Assembly: GCA_016713425.1 (NCBI GenBank)
Contig: JADJPE010000005.1
Location: 2,852,001 to 2,916,000 of the forward strand
DNA from: Deltaproteobacteria bacterium
GTDB lineage: Bacteria; Myxococcota; Kuafuiibacteriia; Kuafuiibacteriales; Kuafuiibacteriaceae
Direction: 5' to 3'
Length of the DNA stretch: 64,000 nucleotides
Shown here: one piece after another, positions 8,699-17,800 of the stretch
How positions within the stretch are numbered: the first letter of the stretch is position 1
Layout: each line of letters opens with the position of its first letter
The notes under the pieces: generated by a model
What the model was told of the DNA's origin: nothing
What the model saw: only the letters and a program-made list of their open reading frames with translations
Databases searched by the model: none
Program-made: the position numbers and the translations under genes

Positions 8699-9683
8699 AA
8701 ACTCAAGCTTGCGAGCCTCCCGCGCTACGAATCTGGCGGGCGCCACGAACCTGGCGGGCGCCACGAACCCGGCGCGCGCCACGAACCCGGCGCGCGCCAC
8801 GCACAAGGCCGGCGGGGCGCGTGTTGCGCTCATGCTGGGACTCGGGATGCTCGGCGCTCTCGTTGGGTGCGCGGTGGAGGACGGCCATCCGTGGGCGGAG
8901 GTCAGACTGTCGGCCTCCGCAGAATTCTCTCCTCCTCCCGCCCGAGTTGCGGCGGATGGCCGGCTTCTCACATCCTCCGACTTTGCGCTCGAGATCGAGC
9001 GTCTCGAGATCTCGTTCGTGGCGGCAACGATCGAGCTTGAAGGGGGCACCGAGCCCGCGCTGTCCTTCGATCCCGCGAACCCGCCCGAGCCCTACCGTTT
9101 GTGCCACAACGGGCACTGTCACGATGATTCGGGTGGGCTCGTCTCTTACGAAGACATCGCCGCCGAGCTCGGATCGGGAGGCGGCGGTGCGCAGTCGGTC
9201 TTGACAGCACAGATCGCGCCCGATCCGTTGTCGCTCGGCGTCGTGCCGAGTCCGCTCGTGTTCTTGGCGTGTGGAGAAGCCGGATGTGCAGTGGGTCGGG
9301 GTCGTCTGTCTCGGCTTGGACTTGAAGCGGACGCGATCGCGGTGGCCGGGCGCGCATACGACTTGCGCGTTCCCGCGCGACTTCCAGTCGACGGCGTGCC
9401 TTTCGTCGGTGAATGGGCGGGGGGCATTGGAGCGCCGCTGGCGCGTGCGCTCGATCTCCCGACCGGCAATCAACATGAACCCGACATCCGTCTTTCGGTT
9501 CGATTCGGCTTTCCGCCCGAATTCTTCGATGGTGTCGATCTTTCCGATGCGTCGATGCGCGACGGCGCCGACGCCGACGCGGCGATCGATCTCGCACGGT
9601 CGACCGAAGTGACTCAGAGAGTGAAGGCCACGTTCGAATCGAAGAGCAGCCTCGATCTGGCTGCGACTCGGCGTGAGTGGTGA
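8682..9683 (+). CDS. Lipoprotein of the metal cluster
   Basis: A 333-residue predicted lipoprotein whose start (ATG 8682) overlaps the binding-protein gene by 17 bases, suggesting translational coupling. A repeat-derived segment of five ATNLAG/ATNPAR-like hexapeptides precedes the hydrophobic region and lipobox LGALVGC. The mature part includes the motif CHNGHCHDDSGG near residue 135, a dense His/Cys patch plausible for metal binding, and a later CGEAGCAVG. No named family is recognised. Position and coupling point to a role with the ZnuA-like protein, perhaps holding or sensing the metal. The repeat tract lies between the start and the lipobox, giving an abnormally long n-region. A later start at the Met next to the hydrophobic core is possible. 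Confidence 0.65.
   Translation: MRCLNRNSSLRASRATNLAGATNLAGATNPARATNPARATHKAGGARVALMLGLGMLGALVGCAVEDGHPWAEVRLSASAEFSPPPARVAADGRLLTSSDFALEIERLEISFVAATIELEGGTEPALSFDPANPPEPYRLCHNGHCHDDSGGLVSYEDIAAELGSGGGGAQSVLTAQIAPDPLSLGVVPSPLVFLACGEAGCAVGRGRLSRLGLEADAIAVAGRAYDLRVPARLPVDGVPFVGEWAGGIGAPLARALDLPTGNQHEPDIRLSVRFGFPPEFFDGVDLSDASMRDGADADAAIDLARSTEVTQRVKATFESKSSLDLAATRREW
8724..8803 (+). repeat. 18-bp tandem repeat, ~4.5 copies
   Basis: The unit GCCACGAACCTGGCGGGC recurs with small changes and encodes ATNLAG twice, ATNPAR twice and ATHKAG once, before the lipoprotein signal core. Confidence 0.9.
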
Positions 9684-9763
9684 CGAATACGCCCCGGCGT
9701 CGCGTGCTGTGTTCGGTGGTGCAGCGGTGCTGCGGGCCGTTGAGTACAAATGGAGAACGAACA

Positions 9764-9808
9764 ATGACGTTGAAGCGATGGCTTTGGACAGGGGGAGGAC
9801 CCAGGTGA
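9764..9808 (+). CDS. Possible 14-codon leader peptide
   Basis: The ATG is preceded by GGAGAACGAACA, a good ribosome binding site. The short frame reads MTLKRWLWTGGGPR and stops at TGA, whose bases overlap the GTG start of the next lipoprotein gene (GTGA). This geometry is typical of translational coupling. It could equally be a remnant of an older start or a chance frame. Confidence 0.3.
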   Translation: MTLKRWLWTGGGPR

Positions 9809-10383
9809 ATCAGAGATCTTCAACCCCGGTTTTTGGAACAGAAGGCGAACGTGAAGCAAGGCCTACGGCGAGGCGGAGTCTCACTCGGTCTTGGCTCGTC
9901 GCGGCGTGCTTGAGCTTTGGCGCATCGCTTGCGCTGGCGGCGTGCGGAGACGGCGACGACGGCGTGCCAGGCACCTCATCCGATGAAGAGCTCCTATCTG
10001 AGTTCTGTGAACATCTGATCGAAGGGCCGACGGAAACGGTGGTGTCGTCGACGACGGCGGCGTCTGCGCCCAACGTGACGTATCATCATACCCGCCTCGA
10101 GGTGTTGTTGGGGGACGAACCTCGGTTCGTGCGCTATGAAGTCGATGAGCCGGGCGACCTCGCTTTCGCGTATGGCAGCGATGAAGCGGTTCTCTATCGA
10201 CAGGGGGACATGAACGTGACGCCCGATAACGTGAAGACGGGCCCATTTCCGTGTTCTGACTTGAGGCGGGTTGATGTTGTGCCCCTGGCGGTGGGAACGG
10301 TCGTGCTCGAGATCGCGCCCTCATCGAATGCGACGACCTATCTTGTCGTCGAAGAACTGGGAGAAGAGTCCGTCGCGCACTGA
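9805..10383 (+). CDS. Lipoprotein, last gene of the metal cluster
   Basis: 192 residues beginning at GTG 9805, chosen because GGGGGAGGA lies just upstream; an ATG at 9778 is the alternative. A signal peptide with Arg-rich n-region leads to the lipobox LALAAC and an Asp/Gly-rich mature start. The rest (FCEHLIEGPTETV, TYHHTRLEVLLG, VRYEVDEPGDLAFAYGSD) forms a small beta-rich domain I do not recognise. Two adjacent His in TYHH and two Cys are the only possible metal ligands. It ends just before a strong inverted repeat, so it probably closes the transcription unit started upstream. Confidence 0.6.
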   Translation: MNQRSSTPVFGTEGEREARPTARRSLTRSWLVAACLSFGASLALAACGDGDDGVPGTSSDEELLSEFCEHLIEGPTETVVSSTTAASAPNVTYHHTRLEVLLGDEPRFVRYEVDEPGDLAFAYGSDEAVLYRQGDMNVTPDNVKTGPFPCSDLRRVDVVPLAVGTVVLEIAPSSNATTYLVVEELGEESVAH

Positions 10384-10393
10384 CGGCCAACCG

Positions 10394-10431
10394 GCAACCG
10401 TTCAGCCCCCTGGGGGCCCCTGAACGGTTGC
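10394..10431 (+). terminator. Strong hairpin after metal cluster
   Basis: A perfect 12-base inverted repeat (GCAACCGTTCAG / CTGAACGGTTGC) with a C/G-rich 14-base centre begins 11 bases after the lipoprotein stop. No T-run follows, so it may end transcription with Rho, or protect the mRNA 3' end, rather than act as a classical intrinsic terminator. Confidence 0.7.
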
Positions 10432-10571
10432 GTTAACCGCGCGTCTCTTGATGAAACTGGGCTCTTAGGGCGTTGAACCTTCGAACAACGCTTGCGCGGG
10501 GCCTTTTCGATTCGGGGAGAAGGCGAATGATTGAGCTGGTGACCAAGGGGCTGACGCTGTAGATCCCGTTT

Positions 10572-11294
10572 ATGCCCCACACATGGGACCCCACCTCACC
10601 TTCGCCGATCGAGGCACTTCGGCGGCTGCGCGAAGGCAACTTGCGTTTCCGCGAGGGGAGCACCTCGATTTCATCCGGGTCGGCGCCCGAGACGGCTGAG
10701 GGCGTAGCAGCGTCCGCCGCGCGTCCAACCTTGCTCGCGATGTCCTGGGATCCGAAGCATGCGTCGTCACCGCAAAGTCCCTTCGCCATCATTCTCGGAT
10801 GTTCCGACTCGAGGACGCCCGTCGAGATCCTCTTCGATCAGGGCTTTGGCGAGCTCTTCGTCGTCCGCATCGCAGGCAACATCGTGGCGCCCTCAGTGGT
10901 GGGTTCGATTGAGTTCGCAGCCTCCCAGTATGGCACCCGCCTCGTGGTCGTCATGGGCCACACCCGCTGCGGTGCGGTGACGGCGACGGTGGATGCGATT
11001 CAAACGGGGATGGGGCCCGCATCCAAGAACATCCAGTCGATTACGGATCGCATTACCCCCCACGTCGAGGACCTCGTTCGGCACGAAATGTCGCATCGCC
11101 CCGAAGATCGGGCGAGTTTGATGCGGGAGGCGGTGCGCGCAAACGTTCGGGCCTCTGCCGATCATCTTCGTCATGGCAGCCGAATCATCGAGGAACTCGT
11201 GCTCGCGAAGCGTCTCGTGGTCGTTGGGGCTGAGTACGAGCTCGAAACGGGCGTCGTCGACTTCTTCGACGGCGAGCCGATCTCTGAGACTTGA
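10572..11294 (+). CDS. Beta-class carbonic anhydrase
   Basis: 240 residues catalysing reversible CO2 hydration. The zinc and catalytic motifs of beta-carbonic anhydrases are intact: CSDSRTP (Cys ligand and the Asp-Arg dyad) and GHTRCGAV (His and Cys ligands). The N-terminal helix EALRRLREGNLRF and the strand LFVVRIAGNIV are typical. The C-terminus LVVVGAEYELETGVVDFFD matches the family. There is no signal peptide, so it is cytosolic. The ATG lacks a clear ribosome binding site. It stands as a single gene after the hairpin and is convergent with the CheB-CheR gene; the 97-base gap between their stops contains no clear terminator. Confidence 0.93.
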   Translation: MPHTWDPTSPSPIEALRRLREGNLRFREGSTSISSGSAPETAEGVAASAARPTLLAMSWDPKHASSPQSPFAIILGCSDSRTPVEILFDQGFGELFVVRIAGNIVAPSVVGSIEFAASQYGTRLVVVMGHTRCGAVTATVDAIQTGMGPASKNIQSITDRITPHVEDLVRHEMSHRPEDRASLMREAVRANVRASADHLRHGSRIIEELVLAKRLVVVGAEYELETGVVDFFDGEPISET

Positions 11295-11391
11295 TCTAGG
11301 CCTCAAACAAGCGCGTCCCGCGTGCTCCTCCGACGAAGATGCGCGACGGTCGTAAGCAAGACCCGGTCCCATTTTCTCGCTCGTTTGAGGT

Positions 11392-14300
11392 CTAGGTTGC
11401 CGATAGCCCGTTGCCCTCATTGCCCTCGCGCGGGCAGGATGGCTCCGGGCATGTCTCGGTGCAGGGCCTGACACACTGCTGGCCGCACAGGATGCACGTG
11501 GACGGGCGCGGGACGTCCTTGGCGGCGGCCGTGCCCGAGATGATGAAGAGGACCCGCTGGGCGCCGATCCGGTGCAGCGCGACCGGCATCTGGTAAGGAC
11601 GGCCGTCCGCGTCCTCGTAGCGGAGCTGATAGTGGACGGGGGCGTTGGTCCGAACGGTTTCGCGACAGCGCTCGATGAGGAGCGAGTTGGCGACTCCGGG
11701 CGCAACCTCGAACAAATGGCGGTTCAGGAAGGGGCCAAGATCTCTTCCCAGGAGGATTGAGGCCTCCGGGTTGAAGTCGACGATCTTGAGGTTGGGCTCC
11801 AGCCTGTCGTTTTCGTGCTCGAGGTCGACGATCATTCGACCGAATCCGTATTCATCGAGCACTTCCTCGAATCTGTCGCCTCGGCGCTCGGCCCAGTGCT
11901 GCCGGTCGATGTCGAGCGCGGTGAGCACGACCCCATCGACTTCGCCATCGGTCCCTCGATAGGGCAGTAGCCGCAGAAGATACCAAGTGCCGTCTTTGGC
12001 TGGCACCTCCGACTCCTCCGTCTCCTCAGTGGACATCACCCGCTCGAGCGCGGGGATGAGGTCGGGCTTGATGAGGAGGCTGGAGACGTCATCGAACGGC
12101 CTGCCGACATCCTGCGGCAGGAGTCGGAACGGCATATTCTCGATCGACGTGAACTTTCGGATCCGGAGCTGGCGATCCAAGAAGACCGTGCCGATGCGCG
12201 TGCTGTTCAGCAGGTTGTTCATGTCGGCCGTCAGCATCGTGAGTTCTTGGATCTTCTGTTGGTACTCCGCGTTCACGGTGTACAGCTCTTCATTCACCGA
12301 TTGAAGCTCTTCGTTCGTGCTCTGTAGCTCCTCGTTCGAGGCCACCAGTTCTTCGTTCGTGGCTTGTAGCTCCTCGTTCCCCGTGTCGGCTTCCTCCAAG
12401 GCTGCCTGGAGTCGCTCGCGTGTTATCTTGAGCTCGTGCTCCAGCGCCTCGATTCGATCAAACGAGATCTCGCTCGGCGCCGGAGCAACAGGAATCGGAG
12501 CGCTGAGTTCTGGCGCGGGTCGAAGGCCTTCGAGCGTGATGAGGAAGAAAGAGGTCTTCGAGGACGGATGGGCCAGCGGCTGTACCCGCACGTCGATCGA
12601 CATCTTTCGGCCGTCGACGACGTAAGGAACGGCGCCGTAGCTCGCGGCTTCGCCGCTCTGCTCGGCGCGGAAGAGCGCAGCACCAAGGGCTGTGCGAAGC
12701 TCCGGACTCAACATCTCGAGGACGTCGGTCGTCGTGCGTCCGCGCAGCTTCAGATAAGCGCCCGAGTCGCCGAAGATGTGGAGAAGCTGCCGGTTCCGGT
12801 CGATCAGAAAGCCTGATGGTGCAAAGCGTTCAAGGAGCGCATCGTACGCGAGGAGGAGCCAGCTCTCGGCGTGACCTTCCCTCGAACGGCGGTGTGCGGG
12901 CATCACGGGCTGGAATCCTGCGTGTGGGCTTGGCGACCGACGTGGATACGGCAACACGACGTCGCGCGTCTTGCGGAAGAGCTTCCACGGTGAATCGATG
13001 GTCTCGAACTCGCTCTCTAGGTGGCCGAGGCTCTCGCTTGGACCGAGCCAGAGAAAGCCTTGATGGCGCAATCCGTAGTGGAAGCTCGTGAGCGTATGGC
13101 GCTGTGCAGTGGCGCCGAAATAGATGAGGAGATTTCGACAACTGATGAGGTCGAGTTTCGTGAAAGGGGTGTCGTGGAGAACGTTGTGCCGGGCGAAGAC
13201 GACCTTGCGTCGGAGCTCGGTCGTGACCTGCCGTCCGCTCGGCGCTCTCTTGAAGTATCGCTCCTTGCGCTCAACGTCGAGATGCTCGAGCGCTGCCTCC
13301 GGATAGATGCCCTCGCTGGCGGTGCGAAGCGAGCGATCGTGGACGTCGGTGGCGAAGACCTTCACGCGAGAGAAGAGGTCCGTCTCGCCCCCAAACTCGT
13401 GCAGCAAGATGAGGAGTGAGTAGACCTCCTCGCCCGTTGCACATCCGGGCACCCAGATACGAAGCTCGGGATCGACTCTTGGTTGATCGAGCGCCGGGAG
13501 CAGGCTGCGGGCGAGCACGGTGAATGCCGAGGGGTCTCGAAAGAACTTCGTCACGCCAATCAGGAGATCTTGATACAAGCGGTCGAGCTCGGCGGGGTCA
13601 TTGGCGAGCCGCTCCGCGTAGTCGCGCACATCGGACATGCCGAGGAAGTCGAGCCGTCGGGTGATCCGGCGCCCAACGGTGGTGAGCTTGTAGCTTGTGA
13701 AGTCGATCGAGTACTGGAGCTGAAGCAGGCGGAGGACCTCGTCGAGACCCAAGTCCTGATCGATGCGACCCGCAAACACGTTCTTGGACGAAGGGTTCTC
13801 GAGGTACTGAAGGATTGCGGCCGGAAGCTCCGAGGGACCCGAGACGAAATCGACGCAGCGCGTGTCCAGCGCAGCCTGTGGCATGCCGGAGAATTCGGCG
13901 GTGCTCGGTGCTTGGACGGCCGTGAGGCCGCCGGCCGCATGGATCGCGGTGATGCCTCGTGCGCCATCCGTGCCCGTACCCGAGAGGATCACCCCGACGG
14001 CTCGCGTTCCCGCCTCCTTCGCGAGGGACTCGAAGAACACGTTGATCGGATGGTCGATCGATCGATCCTTCGAATCCTGAACCACGAAGTGGCCATCGCG
14101 GATCGCCACGTCTTTCCGGGGTGAGTTGAGATAGATGGTGTTGGGCGACACCTTCATTCCGTCTTCGAGGATCAGCACCCGCATGTCGGTGTGCCGCTGG
14201 AGGAGCTGGTCCATCAGACTCTTGAAGTGCGGCGAAAGGTGCTGAACGACGACGAACGCAAGCGACGTGTCGCCAGGCATTCCGTCGAAGAACGCTTGGA

Positions 14301-14409
14301 GCGCGTCGAGACCACCCGCCGATGCACCGATGCCCACGATGAACTGCTGCCCCTCGAGGCTCGCGATCGGCGGAGAATCGTTCCAGTCGGCGCTCTCCGC
14401 GGAGTTCAT
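11392..14409 (-). CDS. CheB-CheR fusion with PAS domains
   Basis: 1005 residues. CheB methylesterase comes first, with Ser in GIGASAGG, His in VVQHLSPHF and Asp in SGTGTDGARG, all intact and without a receiver domain. CheR methyltransferase follows (VTKFFRDPSAF, VWVPGCATGEEVYSLLIL, ISCRNLLIYF). Then comes a PAS-like domain and a long coiled coil of repeated ATNEEL/STNEELQSVNEE heptads near 660-730. Two more PAS-like domains follow. The last 25 residues hold six Cys in spaced pairs (CILCGQQC and later), an unusual tail that might bind metal. Such hybrids methylate and demethylate signalling receptors or act as sensors outside classical chemotaxis operons. The start was set at the ATG; a GTG lies ten codons upstream. 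It is divergent from a related hybrid. Confidence 0.93.
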   Translation of the reverse strand: MNSAESADWNDSPPIASLEGQQFIVGIGASAGGLDALQAFFDGMPGDTSLAFVVVQHLSPHFKSLMDQLLQRHTDMRVLILEDGMKVSPNTIYLNSPRKDVAIRDGHFVVQDSKDRSIDHPINVFFESLAKEAGTRAVGVILSGTGTDGARGITAIHAAGGLTAVQAPSTAEFSGMPQAALDTRCVDFVSGPSELPAAILQYLENPSSKNVFAGRIDQDLGLDEVLRLLQLQYSIDFTSYKLTTVGRRITRRLDFLGMSDVRDYAERLANDPAELDRLYQDLLIGVTKFFRDPSAFTVLARSLLPALDQPRVDPELRIWVPGCATGEEVYSLLILLHEFGGETDLFSRVKVFATDVHDRSLRTASEGIYPEAALEHLDVERKERYFKRAPSGRQVTTELRRKVVFARHNVLHDTPFTKLDLISCRNLLIYFGATAQRHTLTSFHYGLRHQGFLWLGPSESLGHLESEFETIDSPWKLFRKTRDVVLPYPRRSPSPHAGFQPVMPAHRRSREGHAESWLLLAYDALLERFAPSGFLIDRNRQLLHIFGDSGAYLKLRGRTTTDVLEMLSPELRTALGAALFRAEQSGEAASYGAVPYVVDGRKMSIDVRVQPLAHPSSKTSFFLITLEGLRPAPELSAPIPVAPAPSEISFDRIEALEHELKITRERLQAALEEADTGNEELQATNEELVASNEELQSTNEELQSVNEELYTVNAEYQQKIQELTMLTADMNNLLNSTRIGTVFLDRQLRIRKFTSIENMPFRLLPQDVGRPFDDVSSLLIKPDLIPALERVMSTEETEESEVPAKDGTWYLLRLLPYRGTDGEVDGVVLTALDIDRQHWAERRGDRFEEVLDEYGFGRMIVDLEHENDRLEPNLKIVDFNPEASILLGRDLGPFLNRHLFEVAPGVANSLLIERCRETVRTNAPVHYQLRYEDADGRPYQMPVALHRIGAQRVLFIISGTAAAKDVPRPSTCILCGQQCVRPCTETCPEPSCPREGNEGNGLSAT

Positions 14410-14842
14410 GCTCGGCACCCTAGGACGCCCGCGAGGCACCGTCCAGAAGATACAGAAGATACGCGATCGCAGCTCGAACGTCGGGCGCCGAGCGCAGTGT
14501 GCTCGTGATCGTGATCCTCACCGATGGAAGGTCTGGTCGTCGCTCGCGTCGTTTGTCCGGGGTCGCGCGGATCGCACGGTCGCCCCGCCGAGCGACGGGT
14601 GCGGCGCGAGCCCGACCGGCGCGACGCGAGTCAGATCCCGCGGCCCATGCGCCCGGCGGCCGCCCGACGATCCGCCCGAAGGGGCGGTAGGCCACGCGTA
14701 TGTCGGTCAGAACCGATTCGCGCTGGCCTGCCGTCCCGCTTCGTTGGTTCGACGGATGTCGGTGCGTTGGCCGTCCGGTCTGATGATTGGAACCCGCAAG
14801 ATCGTCTGGGTTCTCCGCTTTCGAAGACCTCAAAGGTGCGCT
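14410..14842. promoter_or_regulatory. Divergent intergenic region between two CheB-CheR genes
   Basis: 433 bases without a convincing gene. The right-hand frame stays open through it, but codon content and lack of family similarity argue against coding. It must hold both promoters. I could not identify reliable -10/-35 or sigma-54 elements. A short direct repeat CAGAAGATA occurs at about 14443-14462. Confidence 0.6.
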
Positions 14843-17800
14843 ATGAACGGGCAATCCATCATGCAATCAGGTGTTGAGTTGGAGTCGACAGCGCCTCAAC
14901 CTGTGCGGGCTCTGCCTGTCCCCGTGACCGCGATCGGCGCATCGGCAGGGGGCGTAGAATCGCTGATCGCCTTCTTCCGGAATATGCCCTCTACGTCAGG
15001 TGCCGCCTTTCTCGTGGTTCAGCATCTGAGCCCGCAGCACAAGAGCTTGATGGACTCCATATTGGCGAAGCACACGACCATGCTCGTGCATCAGGTTCGC
15101 GAGTCGGTGGTCGTCGAGCCCAACTGCGTGTATCTGATTCCTCCCGAACACAACATCGTCTACGTGTCGGGTCGGATTGATCTGAAACCACGTGCCGAAA
15201 GGCCTTCGCCCAATCGACCGATTGACCTGTGCTTCGAGTCGCTGGCCGCGAACCTCGGGCATCGCTGCATCGGTATTCTGCTGTCCGGCACGGGCTCTGA
15301 CGGTACGCGTGGCGCGAGCGCAATCAAGCAGTCCGGCGGCTTGGTGATGGCCGAGGATCCGCGGACGGCCAAGTTTGGCGACATGCCCCGCAACGCGGTG
15401 CAGACAGGCTGGATCGACCTCGTGGCCGAGTCCTCAGAGCTTGCTCGGTGGGTCAGCGAGTTTCTCGAAATCTCGTCCCTTGGCGATGATGGGTTTGAGC
15501 ACGATGTTCCGCTCGACCAAGACCTCTCGCGGCACCCGGCGGCTCGATTGATCGAGCTGTTGCGAGAGCGCAAAGACGCTGATTTTTCTGGCTACAATCT
15601 GTCGATGTTCGCCCACCGGCTTCGCCGGCGAATGCTCCTGAGCAATCGGTCGTCTCTGGAACGCTACACAGAGTTGGTCGAGCAGGACTTTGGTGAACTC
15701 GATGCGCTCTACAACGAGCTCTTGATCTATGTGACCTGTTTTCGGCGCGACCCGGCGGCCTTTGAGGTCCTCCGCCGCGAGGTCATCCAGACGCTCGTTG
15801 AGAATCACAGCGGCGAAGGCGCGATCCGGGTCTGGGTTCCCGGCTGTGCGACGGGGGAAGAGGCGATCACTTTGGCCATCCTGATCGAGGAGACGATGGC
15901 CGAGCTCAGCAAGGTCGTTCCGTACAAGATCTTCGCGACGGATGTCTCTCAGGCCGCCATCCAAAAAGCCGCTCAAGCGAGCTTCTTGCCCGAGCAGATG
16001 CATGGCCTGACGCCGGACGAGGTCGAGAAGTACTTCCTCCCGGCGGAGACCGGTTTTCGCCTAAAGAAAGTGATTCGCGACCGGATGCTCTTCGCACCGC
16101 TCGACCTGAACGTGGACCCTCCTTTGACGCGCATGAACCTCGTCTCGTGCCGGAATGTGCTCCTCTATTTCAACAACGACATGCGAAAGCGCGTGCTCGC
16201 GCTGCTTCACTTCGCCCTGGCCGAAAAGGGGCACTTGTTCTTGGGTGTGAACGAGTCCGTGGACGCGGCGGAACCGGGTGCGTTCGAGGTGGTACATTTG
16301 GGGGCGCGCCTCTACCGTCGGGTTGCGGAGGGCGGAAAGCTCAGCGTCGCGTTGGGCGCTCCGGGGCGGGCGCGCGCGCCTTCGGTGGCCACCCCCAAAG
16401 AGCTCTTGCGGGATTCGAAGAGCGCCTCGGTGCTGCGTCTGGTCGAGACCATCGTCGGGGAATATCAGGCCTCCGCGTTGCTCGTCGACCGCGCGTTTCA
16501 CTTGCAGCATGTGTTTGGCGATGGCGGCAAATACTTGAGCCTGGGCCGCGGCGCCTTTTCGATGGATGTTACCAAGCTCGTGCAGGACAACATTCGCGTT
16601 CCTTTCGTCGCCGCGCTTCAGCGGTGCGTCCGCGATCGCGCTGACACCCAGTGTCTGGGCGGCCCGCTGATGTCGGCTCCCGACCGCTCCTTGTCGATCA
16701 AATTCAAGTACATCGGGGAGCGGGAAGCCGATGAGCAGGTGTTGATCCTCTTCATGGAGCGCTCGTTCAAGCCTGAGAATGTCGTGCTCTCCGATGAGGG
16801 TGGCGATCGGGTGCTTCTGGAACGTTTCCATGAGCTCGAAGACGAGCTTGCGCGCACGAAGATTAGTCTCCAGGTGAGCGTCGAGGATCTCGAGACGGCC
16901 AACGAAGAGCTCCAGAGCACGAATGAGGAGCTCATGGCCTCGAACGAGGAGCTCCAAAGCACCAACGAAGAGCTCCAGTCGGTCAACGAAGAGCTTCACA
17001 CCGTGAACTCGGAGTACCAAGAGAAGATCACCGAGCTTACCGAGGTTACGGGCGATCTCGAGAACTATCTCGAGAGCACAGAGGCGGGTACGATCTTCCT
17101 GGATCGTCAGCTTCGCATTCGGTCATTCACTCCGGCCGTGCGTGTCGCGATTCCGCTCATGCGTCATGACATTGGGCGCCCGATCGGCGACCTTCAGCAC
17201 TCGCTGAGTTCCGTGAGTCTCGTGGATCTGAGCGAGGAAGTCCTATCCAACAAGACCTCGCTGTCGCGCGAAACGACGAACGCCCGCGGAAACTGGATCC
17301 AGGTCCGACTTACACCCTACTGGAATCGCAATCGAGAGGTCGATGGCGTAGTCGTCACGTTGATCGATGTGACCGACGTGAAGGAAGCCGAGTTTCGAGT
17401 GCGAGCGCTGCTCGAAGCGAACCCCGACGTCATGTTTCGCGTGTCGGGTTCGGGTGAACTTCTCGATATCAAGTTGGATGCGACGCAGCGCGAAGACCTC
17501 CGGCTTCCATCCGAAGATCTCCGGCTCCAGTCTATTCACGACCTCCCTTTTCCGGTGTCGGCGAGAAGTCGTCTCGAGGCTGCGGTGCGCACGGTGATCG
17601 ATGCTGGGAACCGAAACGGGGAGAAGGTATCGTTCGAGTTCCGCCTCGGATCCGACTACGATCCGCGGCATCTGCAGGCGACCGTGACGCGTTCGGGCGC
17701 GAGCGAAGCCGTGATCCTCATTCGAAATGTCACCGAATCGAAGCTCTTGACCGATGAGCTTGCCCGTCAGGCGCTCTACGACCCGCTCACGGGCATCCTG

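Noticed and set aside
14267..14842. Upstream extension of the CheB-CheR-GGDEF-EAL protein
   Set aside because: The frame is open but gives Arg/Pro/Ser-rich sequence without homology, and the CheB domain begins shortly after ATG 14843.
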